Assembly (NCBI GenBank): GCA_030831945.1
Contig: JAURKC010000005.1
Location: 1-48,121, forward strand
Length of the DNA: 48,121 bases
Reading direction: 5' to 3'
DNA from: Ferruginibacter sp.
Lineage (GTDB): Bacteria > Bacteroidota > Bacteroidia > Chitinophagales > Chitinophagaceae
Part shown: one piece after another, positions 28,123-37,000 of the stretch
Layout of the letters: every line of letters begins with the position of its first letter
Numbering within the stretch: the first letter of the stretch is position 1
The notes under the pieces: generated by a model
Database searches by the model: none
Told to the model about the DNA's origin: nothing
What the model saw: only the letters and a program-made list of their open reading frames with translations
Position numbers and translations under genes: made by a program

Positions 28123-28341
28123 ATGCAAATAGGTGCGGCTAAAAACCGATTTGCGGAGCCCCAATTTGTTCACCTTGCCAGACACACTTTTGCAACAACG
28201 GTCACTATGAGTAATGGAATTTCTTCGGAATCCGTCAGTAAAATGTTAGGGCACAGTTCGCTCAAGCGTACTCAAATTTATTCGATGATTGTAGCAGCCA
28301 AATTGAAGCAAGAAATGAAGGGGTTGAGGGATCTTTTTTAG
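28123..28341 (+). pseudogene. C-terminal remnant of a tyrosine recombinase (integrase)
   Basis: The 72 codons contain the last part of a phage-type integrase: HLARHTFATTVTMSNG (catalytic His and Arg), VSKMLGHSSLKRTQIYS (second conserved His and the nucleophilic Tyr), then the C-terminal helix. The N-terminal arm-binding and core domains and the first catalytic Arg are missing: upstream the frame runs directly into the tRNA terminator. The residues resemble integrases of Bacteroidota conjugative and mobilisable elements. Its place right behind tRNA-Phe suggests a deletion that fused the tRNA boundary to the tail of the integrase gene. It is unlikely to be active. Confidence 0.85.
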
Positions 28342-28403
28342 GGGAGGGTTCTGACTAGAGTATTCCCCATAAATAACATAAATTAGTTTTTACAATGTTT
28401 ATT

Positions 28404-28603
28404 ATGGCATATGAATTATCCATGAACGGAAGAAAAAAATCGAAACCCTTCAAAAAGAGTTTACCCAGAAATTTCCTTATTTAACATTAGTTTTCTAAGA
28501 TAAAGTGGAAAATCCACGCATAATTACCCCCTTTCGCCAAGTCTCATGTGAAGGAAATAAGGCGCAATACGCCAACTTATACTCTACTGGGAAATACCGA
28601 ACC
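28404..28603 (+). pseudogene. Probable decayed small ORF
   Basis: A plus-strand frame opens with ATG at 28404 (MAYELSMNGRKK) and shifts by one base in an A run. It then continues as KIETLQKEFTQKFPYLTLVF, meets a TAA, and remains protein-like afterwards (DKVENPRIITPFRQVSCEG, NKAQYANLYSTGKYRT). The composition resembles a small Bacteroidota hypothetical protein with a TLQKEFxxxFPYLxLxF pattern that I recall but cannot name. With at least one frameshift and one stop it would be inactive. It fits the picture of an eroded island next to the integrase stub. Confidence 0.35.
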
Positions 28604-29593
28604 CTATCTTATCTTTAGAATATTAACAATTTTTCTTGCACTTACAATACAAGCTTCGGTTTCGATGAGATATTTTTGTAAAAAACCGTTGTCTGTAACA
28701 CTTTCATTTATATTTCCAACTTTCAAAATATCCTTATTGTCACTTATACCTAAAAATATTTTATTGCCGACGAAACTAATATAAATTTTTGCATTTGTAT
28801 TTTTTTTAAGTTCAAGTAAAAATATCATAAGGGGTTCGCTAATTATACTTCTGGCTTCCATTTCATTATCCGAATACACTACATATTCTTTTTCGAAATC
28901 TTTATTGTCGAATTTGACAAGCTGGTCGCGCCCATCCCAACTTACCCCAAATTTGTTTGCACTGGAATTCATTTTTTGAACCAACGTACCCAAGCCACCA
29001 AAAAGTTTCTCCATTTTATCAGGTAAAATTTGAGTAACGCCAGAAAAGGTTTTATTCCATGAAAATGCATAAAAAACACCTTTAAATAGTATTTTATTAT
29101 AGCCGCTACCCAACATACGTTGGGTTCTGTCAGCTTTTTTCGAAACCTTAATTTCGGAAAATTCTACAGGGATTTCATTGACAATTCCTTTAAACAAGTC
29201 TTCGCCAGAATATTTCGTATACCATTTAACAAATCCACTTTCCATAAATAAAGTATCTGTAACAAAACTATTAGGGAAATATTGAAATTCGGGAGCAGAT
29301 AATTCGAAAAGTTTTTTCAGTAAACTTTCTTTAAATTTTTCGGAATATTTTCTATCCAATATATCTCGATAAACAAAAAATATAAAAACCCCTACTGCTG
29401 GAAGAACAAAAAATGCTACCGTATAAAAGTCTAAAAGCACCAATAAACCCGATAAAATAATGTTTATCGGAAAAATAATTAATGCTGCCCTGTTTGATTT
29501 TCTTTTTTTTTCGGCTAATTGTTCAAGCCGAAAAAGCTCAAACTCATTAATATTAGCTGCTTTATTAACATTTTGGCCATGAAATTTTTCCAT
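28604..29593 (-). CDS. DUF3137 domain-containing membrane protein
   Basis: A 329-residue protein with a short hydrophilic N terminus (1-35), two closely spaced transmembrane helices (about 37-77, AALIIFPINIILSGLLVLLDF and VAFFVLPAVGVFIFFVY) and a large C-terminal cytosolic region. The latter matches the DUF3137 pattern: SGYNKILFKGVFYAFSWNK, followed by FDNKDFEKEYVVYSDNEMEARSIISEPLM and ISFVGNKIFLGI. The function of the family is unknown. It lies in the remnant island downstream of tRNA-Phe, and its leader abuts the long palindrome at 29661-29713. The ATG at 29593 is the first in frame. Confidence 0.75.
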   Translation of the reverse strand: MEKFHGQNVNKAANINEFELFRLEQLAEKKRKSNRAALIIFPINIILSGLLVLLDFYTVAFFVLPAVGVFIFFVYRDILDRKYSEKFKESLLKKLFELSAPEFQYFPNSFVTDTLFMESGFVKWYTKYSGEDLFKGIVNEIPVEFSEIKVSKKADRTQRMLGSGYNKILFKGVFYAFSWNKTFSGVTQILPDKMEKLFGGLGTLVQKMNSSANKFGVSWDGRDQLVKFDNKDFEKEYVVYSDNEMEARSIISEPLMIFLLELKKNTNAKIYISFVGNKIFLGISDNKDILKVGNINESVTDNGFLQKYLIETEACIVSARKIVNILKIR

Positions 29594-29660
29594 TCTTGGA
29601 TTTTTAAACGTAACTCAATAAATATTTAAAACATTGTCAATTTTCAAAGCATTGACAAGC

Positions 29661-29713
29661 AATTCGAGTACAAGCTATTAAGCTGATCCAGCTAAATAGC
29701 TTATACTCGAATT
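29661..29713. repeat. 53-bp palindrome: 25-bp arms, two mismatches, 3-base loop
   Basis: The left arm (29661-29685, starting AATTCGAGTA) is the inverse of the right arm (29689-29713) except at two positions (a C/A and an A/A opposition); the loop is ATC. It lies between the DUF805 stop and the DUF3137 start. Neither strand shows a T tail as in an intrinsic terminator. It could be a terminator or processing hairpin, a small repeat element, or a recombination or folded-DNA site. Confidence 0.75.
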
Positions 29714-29729
29714 AGTTATGTTTTTTCAA

Positions 29730-30056
29730 TTATACATTATCATTAGGTTCAGTACCATATTCATTTTCACCTTTTACTCCTTGAGTACAAGCTAATATCA
29801 AATCGTAAATTGGGATTAAAATAAACCAACCACTTTTTCCAACATCATGCATTCTTCTAACTGCAACAGCTATACTTGGAATTAAAAGCACTAAAGAATA
29901 TATGGTATATAAAATAGGTAAGTCTACTATACCACTTACAAAGCCCAAAACTATTGAAAATATAACATTGAACAATACAAAATACCAATACTCGCTTCTA
30001 CTGGCTCTTCCTTTAAATGTAGCATAGTTCTGTAAAACTTTTAAATAGTATTTCAT
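29730..30056 (-). CDS. DUF805 family membrane protein
   Basis: A 108-residue protein of the DUF805 (YhaH/YhaI) family. It starts with the typical MKYYLKVLQNYATFKGRASRSEYWYFVLFN, then has three hydrophobic helices and the conserved VAVRRMHDVGKSGWF motif (about 65-79), and ends in ENEYGTEPN. Inner membrane, function unknown. Its leader belongs to a set of four related elements in this window (30057-30136), and its promoter region resembles that of the lipoprotein gene at 42146. The codons and composition match its neighbours. Confidence 0.88.
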   Translation of the reverse strand: MKYYLKVLQNYATFKGRASRSEYWYFVLFNVIFSIVLGFVSGIVDLPILYTIYSLVLLIPSIAVAVRRMHDVGKSGWFILIPIYDLILACTQGVKGENEYGTEPNDNV

Positions 30057-30136
30057 AATAATTAAATTTTAATTTTTCCCTACTCTTTTGGCTTTTCGGA
30101 ATCGCCCCGTTATTTTAAGTGGTTGCTGGACTCCAC
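30057..30136 (-). ncRNA. Conserved structured leader, copy A (upstream of DUF805)
   Basis: On the transcript strand it reads GTGGAGTCCAGCAACCAC, then a TAAAATAA linker, then CGGGGCGATTCCGAAAAGCC and AAAAGAGTAGGG, ending just before the ATG. GTGG/CCAC and GGC/GCC can each form a stem. Copies B, C and D at 41759, 42147 and 44525 align over the same length. It may correspond to the candidate 'DUF805' cis-regulatory RNA motif reported for Bacteroidota in a 2017 survey; that identity is from memory and untested. Confidence 0.6.
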
Positions 30137-30175
30137 AATTAGTTAACAATTTAAAACTATTAATTATATTTCCAA

Positions 30176-30191
30176 TACCCTTTTTGTGGTA
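30176..30191 (-). promoter_or_regulatory. Candidate regulator site upstream of the DUF805 gene
   Basis: TACC-N8-GGTA, a dyad 120 bp upstream of the ATG. The surrounding 50 bp closely resemble the region at the same distance from the lipoprotein gene (TACC-N8-AGTA at 42266-42281), including a shared TTAATAGT(T/A)TT(A/T) closer to the leader. This points to a common activator, not to a standard TTTG/TAnnTTTG promoter. Confidence 0.45.
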
Positions 30192-30312
30192 TTTTTTTAG
30201 AAGCCCCATGACTATTTTAAGGCTTACTTTATATTGATTATATTTTATATAAATACTAGACGAAACAAAAATAAATAGATAACTCCCCGCAAAATGCTAT
30301 CTCAAAAAATAA

Positions 30313-33300
30313 CTACTGGCCCGTTATCAATTCACTCATTTTTTCAATTAATGCCTTGTCCGGTTTACTGTAAAACGCCCCTGATTGAGCACCTTTTCTT
30401 ACGCCCCTTAGGAACAAATAAATAACCCCTCCAAAATTTGTATTGTAATCAAATCCCGGTATTCTTAAGGCTAGGTATTTAGTTAACGCCACCGTATAAA
30501 TTAAATATTGAAGGTGATAGTTATTCTCATACATAGCAGCTTTTACATTCTCCTCATTGTAAAAATCAAGAGAATTACCCAAAAAATTTGATTTCCAATC
30601 TAGAATATAAAATTTGCCCTCCTGCTCAAAAAATAAGTCCATTTTACCATTCATAATACCCTCTAATTCTGCAATAGAACGAATTCTGAATGGATGAGTT
30701 TTATTTGAAAGCGCTTCCAAACTTCCTGTGTTAAATGGTTTTAGTAAGAAATCAAACTCAAGCTCATTTAATCTTTTGTCATTACTTACTTGGCTAAGTG
30801 TAAACGAATTATTTCCAGGCATAATGGCCGATGTTACCTGTTGCAATAATTCAATGATATTATCTCTATACACTTCATCAGCAGATCCCGATAAACGCTT
30901 CATAGCTTGTTCAACCACCCTAGCCCAATTATCACTATTAGAAAAATCAATATGCTCAAAAATATAGTGTAATAAATTACCAGTATGTGCCCCTTTTTTC
31001 AAATCCTGAAAAGTAAATTTATCATACTCATTGTCAATTGGATCGGAGGACTTCGGAGCTGGAACTATATCATGTTCCGGATTTAAGCCACTATAGCTTG
31101 TTTTAATCCAGTTTACATTTTGTAAAGAAAAATTTTTAGCTACTGCATACACAGGTTGAATGGTGGCAGATACATTATTGTATCTAAAGTTGCGAACTGG
31201 CTCTGGAGGTGTCCAAAATTCAACTTGTTTCAAATTTTTAGCTACTGGATTCAATGCATTGCTAAAAGTTCTTAACGTTGATTGTTTGTAATAATTTGCC
31301 TCATTGCCTGTAATATAACATTGGTATCTGGCTCTTGTTAGGGCAACATAAAGTAAACGTCGGTTTTCTTGCTCACTTTGATTTTTATATAATTTTTCCT
31401 GTCGTTCATTCCATAAGTCCTTTTTTACTACATAATATTCTCCATCTTCAGGATCTCTATAACTACAATTTTGAATATAAGACTCATCTTTCAATAAATC
31501 TAAATGAGGAGCAATCACTATATTATATTCCAATCCCTTACTCTTATGGATGGTCACAATTTGTATCGCATCCTGATCATTTTCTAATCTTTGTTCAAAT
31601 TCATCACCCTCACGAGTATCGCCTTCCATCCCTTTTTTTAACCATTGAATAAGTTCTTTAGGCTCATAATTTTTTCGGACAGCCATTTTATGCAAAATCT
31701 CTATTAACTGTTGGATATTTGAAATTACTCTTTCAGGATTTTCAGCAGTAGGATCAAATAAACGCTCATTTACTTTATGATCTGAGATAAACTGTCTCAA
31801 CATCAAATACACACCTTTTTCCTTCCAGGTTTCTTGATAAATTTTAAATTGAGCTAATATCGCTTCTTCATCCGCACCTAATAAACTTTTGTTATTATAG
31901 CCTCCTAAATTAGTAAGCAAAGCTCTATTCACCTGTGCGGTTGATATTTCATTGACTGCACTCAATATAAAATAGAGTTGGTTTGCTTCTTCTGATTCTA
32001 ATAATCTAGTCTCGTCAATTGTTACGGCTGGAATTCTTAAAGAAGCCAATAATGCCTTCATCTCTCTAGCTTGTCTTTTCGATCTTACTAATATTCCAAT
32101 ATCAGAAGGCTTAATAGGATTTGTTTTTTCATCCTTAACAATAGTGTATTTTCCTTCTGAAAATAAATCAGTAATAATTCCTTTTACCGCTAATTTTAAT
32201 GCCTTTTTATTGGAATGACTTGAAATTTTCAATGGCTTGGTTGCTTTACCATTGCAAAGTAATTCACCTTTTGCATTGGGATTAGGAGAGCCTACTTCTA
32301 TATATTCAATTGCATTGGGTATATCTAAATCATTTTTAAAACTAAATGTATCAAAATCAGGAACTGGTTGAAAAAACTCATTCATCGCTTTTATATATGA
32401 TTCTGTAGAACGATGATTGGTATTCATTTCATGTAAATTCAGTACATTTTCTTTAGCTTTAAAATAAGTGAATATATCTGCCTTCCTAAATGCATAAATT
32501 GACTGTTTAGGATCTCCTATATAAAACAGTATTTTTTCTTTGCTAAAAAGCTTTTCAAAAACAGCATATTGCTCTTTATCCGTATCCTGAAATTCATCAA
32601 TGAATACTGCTTCATACTTTTGTTGTAATGCCGTTATTAATTTTTGGTTGTTACCTCCCTCTATTATTGCTTTATACAAAAGCATAATCATATCATCAAA
32701 AGTGATAATTCCTCTGTTTCTTTTTACATCAAGTATGTCATTTTTAATTGTAACAATAGCTTCGATGGCTATATTATTTACAATAAAATCAAATTCTTTT
32801 TTCTGAGTTTTTCTCAGGTTTACAATTTCAAGTATATCGTTTATAACCTCTACAAATATTTTTGTAACATAATCTGTCGTACTCTTTTCGCAAATAGTTT
32901 TTATAACCGCCTGCCAATTCTCCTCTTTAAAAGAAAGTGAAAAAGCCTTTCTAGGATTTTCACTACTATTAATTTTTTCTAATAAATTAACTTTATTGGC
33001 TATCAACTTGTCAATAACTGTATTTGTTAATTTAGCAATCGCGCTATTGTCATTCAATAGTTTTTTATATACGCTATCTTGATAGCTTTGATTCAAAAAG
33101 TCATTAGGGATTGACACAGTAGAAGCGAGCATTTTTCCTGCCAATGCCTGTTTTGCCAACTTTAAAATTTCCTCATGCTTAAGTTCTGAGGCTAACATTA
33201 ATTCGAGTAGCTCTTTTTTAATCGTGGTAATACGTTTTCTCCAAAACTCATTAAAAGCATCCTCCGTTATTTGATTAAACTCATCCGGAGTAATAGTCTC

Positions 33301-33738
33301 AGCGCCAAAAATTTGACTGGTTTCAAAGGAAAACTCAGACAATGTTCTTTGACAAAAACTATGAATAGTCAAAACCGAAGTTTCGTCTAAAAATAATTGC
33401 GCAGTATTTAATCTCTCCTCAACTAGTGCAGGTGTTTTTTTAGCCATCTGACCTTCAACCATTCTTTTAATAGTCTTGTCTTGAATTGTCTCGCCCCTGC
33501 TTACTTTTAAAGCCAATCTTACAAAATTTCTCACTCTGGTTTCTAATTCAGCAACTGCTGCTTTAGTAAATGTGACCATCAGAATCTTTTCGATGGGGAT
33601 ATTCTTTTCTATGATGAGTCTTAGGGTCAGCAAGGCAATTGAATACGTCTTACCAGTGCCAGCACTTGCCTCAATTAAATTGCTTCCCTCAAGAATTACA
33701 GTCTCGGAATCAAAATTTTTATACGTATTCTGTGGCAT
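30313..33738 (-). CDS. recB: Exodeoxyribonuclease V subunit beta (RecB)
   Basis: A 1141-residue RecB, close to E. coli RecB (1180). A UvrD-type 3'-5' helicase begins with Walker A ASAGTGKT (24-31), has VFIDEFQDTD with the DE pair of motif II, IGDPKQSIYAFRKADI (motif III), and VTIHKSKGLEYNIVIAPHL (motif V) followed by LLYVALTRAR (motif VI). The C-terminal nuclease domain has the Mg2+ site DLFF...YILDWKSNFLG (around 1030-1050). It processes double-strand ends for RecA loading. The ATG at 33738 lies 29 nt after recC. It is the last gene of the recD-recC-recB operon. Confidence 0.95.
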   Translation of the reverse strand: MPQNTYKNFDSETVILEGSNLIEASAGTGKTYSIALLTLRLIIEKNIPIEKILMVTFTKAAVAELETRVRNFVRLALKVSRGETIQDKTIKRMVEGQMAKKTPALVEERLNTAQLFLDETSVLTIHSFCQRTLSEFSFETSQIFGAETITPDEFNQITEDAFNEFWRKRITTIKKELLELMLASELKHEEILKLAKQALAGKMLASTVSIPNDFLNQSYQDSVYKKLLNDNSAIAKLTNTVIDKLIANKVNLLEKINSSENPRKAFSLSFKEENWQAVIKTICEKSTTDYVTKIFVEVINDILEIVNLRKTQKKEFDFIVNNIAIEAIVTIKNDILDVKRNRGIITFDDMIMLLYKAIIEGGNNQKLITALQQKYEAVFIDEFQDTDKEQYAVFEKLFSKEKILFYIGDPKQSIYAFRKADIFTYFKAKENVLNLHEMNTNHRSTESYIKAMNEFFQPVPDFDTFSFKNDLDIPNAIEYIEVGSPNPNAKGELLCNGKATKPLKISSHSNKKALKLAVKGIITDLFSEGKYTIVKDEKTNPIKPSDIGILVRSKRQAREMKALLASLRIPAVTIDETRLLESEEANQLYFILSAVNEISTAQVNRALLTNLGGYNNKSLLGADEEAILAQFKIYQETWKEKGVYLMLRQFISDHKVNERLFDPTAENPERVISNIQQLIEILHKMAVRKNYEPKELIQWLKKGMEGDTREGDEFEQRLENDQDAIQIVTIHKSKGLEYNIVIAPHLDLLKDESYIQNCSYRDPEDGEYYVVKKDLWNERQEKLYKNQSEQENRRLLYVALTRARYQCYITGNEANYYKQSTLRTFSNALNPVAKNLKQVEFWTPPEPVRNFRYNNVSATIQPVYAVAKNFSLQNVNWIKTSYSGLNPEHDIVPAPKSSDPIDNEYDKFTFQDLKKGAHTGNLLHYIFEHIDFSNSDNWARVVEQAMKRLSGSADEVYRDNIIELLQQVTSAIMPGNNSFTLSQVSNDKRLNELEFDFLLKPFNTGSLEALSNKTHPFRIRSIAELEGIMNGKMDLFFEQEGKFYILDWKSNFLGNSLDFYNEENVKAAMYENNYHLQYLIYTVALTKYLALRIPGFDYNTNFGGVIYLFLRGVRKGAQSGAFYSKPDKALIEKMSELITGQ

Positions 33739-33767
33739 TGAGTAATCTGTTTATACTTGTCTCTTTG

Positions 33768-36700
33768 TTATTTAATTTTTTTAAAAACTAATGGCAAGTG
33801 CTTATTGATGGGTTCAAAAATTGCCTTTACATTTTTTTGAATTTCTAAATAGGCCTTTTCAGAAAAAAATCCATGTTCTACTGCCTTATTTAAATAATCA
33901 TCTTCAAATGTAAAATCTAATTCTTTTTCTTTGGCGTCTTCATAAATATCCAAAAATGTATCGAAATCATCACTAATCATTTCCATTTCGTTTTTTCCAA
34001 TTGCAGGAAAAAAATGGAAATATTCTTGATGTCCATATTTGTAGTATTCTAAATATTGAGCCATCGTATCAATAGCTTCTTGCTGAGTGATATTTCCTGC
34101 AGGTATTCTTTGAAATCCATCTATGTATTTTGAAATAAATACAAACTCTACTTCTTTACCTTGTGCAAGCATCGCTAAGTATCTAACATAGGCTACTAAT
34201 AAATATTTTAACTGCTGCTTAGAATTACAGATGCTAATATATTTGTCGCCAAATACTGGTTCAACCTTCCCAATTATTTGGGTGCTGGCAATCGCAAAAT
34301 TAATGTCAACCTTTTGGGGTGTTGTATTACCCTTGGCATAATTAAACCTTTCGCGCAATGGAGCAACTTCAGCTATCACTTCCCCAATAGAAGCCTTGCC
34401 CATATTATGAAGTGGGATTTTACCAGTTTTTTTCTGCTTTTCATAATAGGCTTCTATTTCTTGAACATTCAACAACATAATCTTATCCTGCACATTCCAT
34501 TTTGCAAGCTGATCAAAGTCAAACAATTCATGATCCTTTAACAAAACATCGTCCTCGGTATAGAAAATATTAAACTGTTTTTGCAAATACAACCTAGCCG
34601 GATTTTGTAAGAATTTAGCCAAGTCATCAATAGTTACGTTGACAAAAGAAAATTTCTTCTCTTCAATTTTTTTTAATCCAGGTTTTATTCCAGTTTGGTA
34701 ACTAGACTCGTTTAAATAACTTATTAAACCAGCTGAAGAAGAGGGGTTATACTTACTACTAAAGCTATGCAAGGGATGTAAAGTAACCCAGTCGTTTTTA
34801 ATAACCTCCGTATCTTGTTGCATGCCTCTGGCTACATAATCAATTAACTCGTCCACCATGGAAGAAGCTGGCAATTTGGCACCATCTTTTGGATTTGCAG
34901 CAGTATAACTAATGTATAAATATTCTCTTGCCGACATTAGGGTTTCAAGGAATAAATGTTTATCGTTGTTCTTTACATTTCTATCTCCTGGTTTCCAATT
35001 TTGTAATAAACTAAAACTTAATGCAGTTTCCTTACGTGGAAATTTATCGAAATCCATTCCCAACATGGCGACTACTTTAAAGGGAATACTTCTCATGGGC
35101 ACCAATGAGCAAAATGTAACCCCTCCTTTCGCAAAAGATCCTGCCTTTTTCTCTAAACTAAGTCTTTGTAAGAAGCTATGCCTGAATACTTCAAAACTTA
35201 TTTCAACATTCGCATTCTTTTCTAACAAAGACATTTGCTCAGTAAATTGAATAAGCTTGGTATAATCCTCATCATCTTTTTCGCCCGCTTGAAAAATCAT
35301 ATCCTCTACAAGCGATTGAAGATATTCAGCCCACTGAGAAATAGTTCTACTTTGATTTCTTTCGGCTAATTTCTGTTGTAGTGTTTTTACAAAATACATT
35401 AATCGAACGCGTTCAATGGCTTCAGCTCCCTCTGCAGTATCCAATGGGATAAACTGTTCCTGTCCATCATTTACATTGGGCTCCCCGCTCATACAAATAC
35501 CATACATGATTTTCTTTAATCCATACTCCCAACTTATGTAACGCGTGTCATCTTCATGCCTTCCTTTAATGCTAAATATAATTCCTGCTTGTCTAGCTGC
35601 TGCCCTTAATGTTTCTTCGTCTGTAATTTTAAATCGAGTTCTGATATAAGGAGATTCCAACAGCTTTAAAACAAGTTCTACCTTAAATGTTTCAGCATCT
35701 AATGATAAAATGTCTTGAATTGCTGTAAACATATTATTCCCAGCCGAATAACTTTCGTCTGCAATATTATAGGGAAATTGATAAGGTGAATTGCTAAATA
35801 CTGCGTGGATGAATGGAGCGTATAATTCAATATCACTTACTAAAACCACAATATCTTTTGGTGATAAGTGAAGATTTCTTTTATCCACTAACGCTACCAA
35901 ATAATTATATAAAATTTCTACTTCTCTAACTGGAGTAAAAGCTCCAGTTAGAGTGATGGAACCATCTTTATAATCCAATGGTGTCAATAGCTTACGAGAT
36001 TGCTTATTTAAGTTATTATAAATATCATACTGTATTTTCTTAACTAACGTTTTAGGCTCAACAATAGGTGCTGCATCCTCTTCATTATATACATTAACAA
36101 AATCATCATTGTCCATTAATAATTTAAAGGACTCCTTTATAATACCTCCCCAATTCAATAATAAATCATTTCCCACTAGCAAATGATCCACATCTTTTCT
36201 TTGCTTTTTTCTTTTTTGAAGCAATTTGGTTATTTGCTGCTCTGAATGGTCATCCATCCAAATTTGTTCTGGACATGGATTCACCAAATACAAATGAATA
36301 TCAATAAATTTTGCAAGCGCATGAAAGATTTGTAAATAGTAAGGCGTGATAACCGCAATACCAAAAAGATGTAAAGCAGGAATTTTGTTTTTAATATTTA
36401 CTTGCACATCTTCAATCAGTAATCCATCGATCAGTAATTTGGCCATTTCTACTCTATCCTGGTAAGTATCTCCTAGCTTTATTTTAATCTGATGCCAAAT
36501 CCATTCCTGCCAATCTTCTGCTACCTGATTATGAATTAATCGATCATCCCAAATTTGTACTGTTTCATGTCGATATACTTGATATTGATCAAATAAATCC
36601 GCCAGCTCATCACTCAAAGCAATACGCTTGATGTCATTATTAAGATAATAGCTAGCTATATCAGTGTATGTAGTTTTAAATATGGAACTATCTAATAACT

Positions 36701-36983
36701 CATATATACACCAACGTATATTTTCGGTATTTATAATTTGTTTTCCTGCTTTTAAGCCTTTCCTGTAAATTTCTGCAACTATATCATTGGGTTTACAAAA
36801 ATTTATATTGGCGGCAATTCCGTTTTGCTTTGCAATATTTTGCTTTAACCAACTATTCATCCCCTCTGTTTGAGTCACTACCCACTGTTTCACAAAAGCA
36901 TTTTGATCGGTTGCTTGTAAATCACTTGCCAGTCTGACAGACAATGGCTGCAATGAATTTGAAACGTTCAAATATATACTCAT
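33768..36983 (-). CDS. recC: Exodeoxyribonuclease V subunit gamma (RecC)
   Basis: A 1071-residue RecC, near the E. coli length (1122). The N terminus MSIYLNVSNSLQPL, then FVKQWVVTQTEGMNSWLKQNIA and the inactive helicase-like fold (LHLFGIAVITPYYLQIFHALA, DIVVLVSDIELYAPFIHAVF) are typical. MRSIPFKVVAMLGMDFDKFPRKE and the ARLYLQKQFNI segment of the C-terminal nuclease-like fold follow. RecC holds the complex together and, in E. coli, reads Chi. The ATG at 36983 leaves 17 nt after recD; a TTG at 37046 would overlap recD by 46 nt and adds a non-homologous extension, so it is rejected. Confidence 0.93.
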   Translation of the reverse strand: MSIYLNVSNSLQPLSVRLASDLQATDQNAFVKQWVVTQTEGMNSWLKQNIAKQNGIAANINFCKPNDIVAEIYRKGLKAGKQIINTENIRWCIYELLDSSIFKTTYTDIASYYLNNDIKRIALSDELADLFDQYQVYRHETVQIWDDRLIHNQVAEDWQEWIWHQIKIKLGDTYQDRVEMAKLLIDGLLIEDVQVNIKNKIPALHLFGIAVITPYYLQIFHALAKFIDIHLYLVNPCPEQIWMDDHSEQQITKLLQKRKKQRKDVDHLLVGNDLLLNWGGIIKESFKLLMDNDDFVNVYNEEDAAPIVEPKTLVKKIQYDIYNNLNKQSRKLLTPLDYKDGSITLTGAFTPVREVEILYNYLVALVDKRNLHLSPKDIVVLVSDIELYAPFIHAVFSNSPYQFPYNIADESYSAGNNMFTAIQDILSLDAETFKVELVLKLLESPYIRTRFKITDEETLRAAARQAGIIFSIKGRHEDDTRYISWEYGLKKIMYGICMSGEPNVNDGQEQFIPLDTAEGAEAIERVRLMYFVKTLQQKLAERNQSRTISQWAEYLQSLVEDMIFQAGEKDDEDYTKLIQFTEQMSLLEKNANVEISFEVFRHSFLQRLSLEKKAGSFAKGGVTFCSLVPMRSIPFKVVAMLGMDFDKFPRKETALSFSLLQNWKPGDRNVKNNDKHLFLETLMSAREYLYISYTAANPKDGAKLPASSMVDELIDYVARGMQQDTEVIKNDWVTLHPLHSFSSKYNPSSSAGLISYLNESSYQTGIKPGLKKIEEKKFSFVNVTIDDLAKFLQNPARLYLQKQFNIFYTEDDVLLKDHELFDFDQLAKWNVQDKIMLLNVQEIEAYYEKQKKTGKIPLHNMGKASIGEVIAEVAPLRERFNYAKGNTTPQKVDINFAIASTQIIGKVEPVFGDKYISICNSKQQLKYLLVAYVRYLAMLAQGKEVEFVFISKYIDGFQRIPAGNITQQEAIDTMAQYLEYYKYGHQEYFHFFPAIGKNEMEMISDDFDTFLDIYEDAKEKELDFTFEDDYLNKAVEHGFFSEKAYLEIQKNVKAIFEPINKHLPLVFKKIK

Positions 36984-37000
36984 ACTTTCTTTTCTAATTA

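Noticed and set aside
29661..29713. Integron attC site
   Set aside because: The palindrome lacks the RYYYAAC/GTTRRRY core boxes at its ends, and no integron integrase or cassette array is present.
31335..31652. 105-codon plus-strand frame within recB
   Set aside because: It lies fully antisense to conserved RecB motifs and its protein has no recognisable features; a shadow frame.
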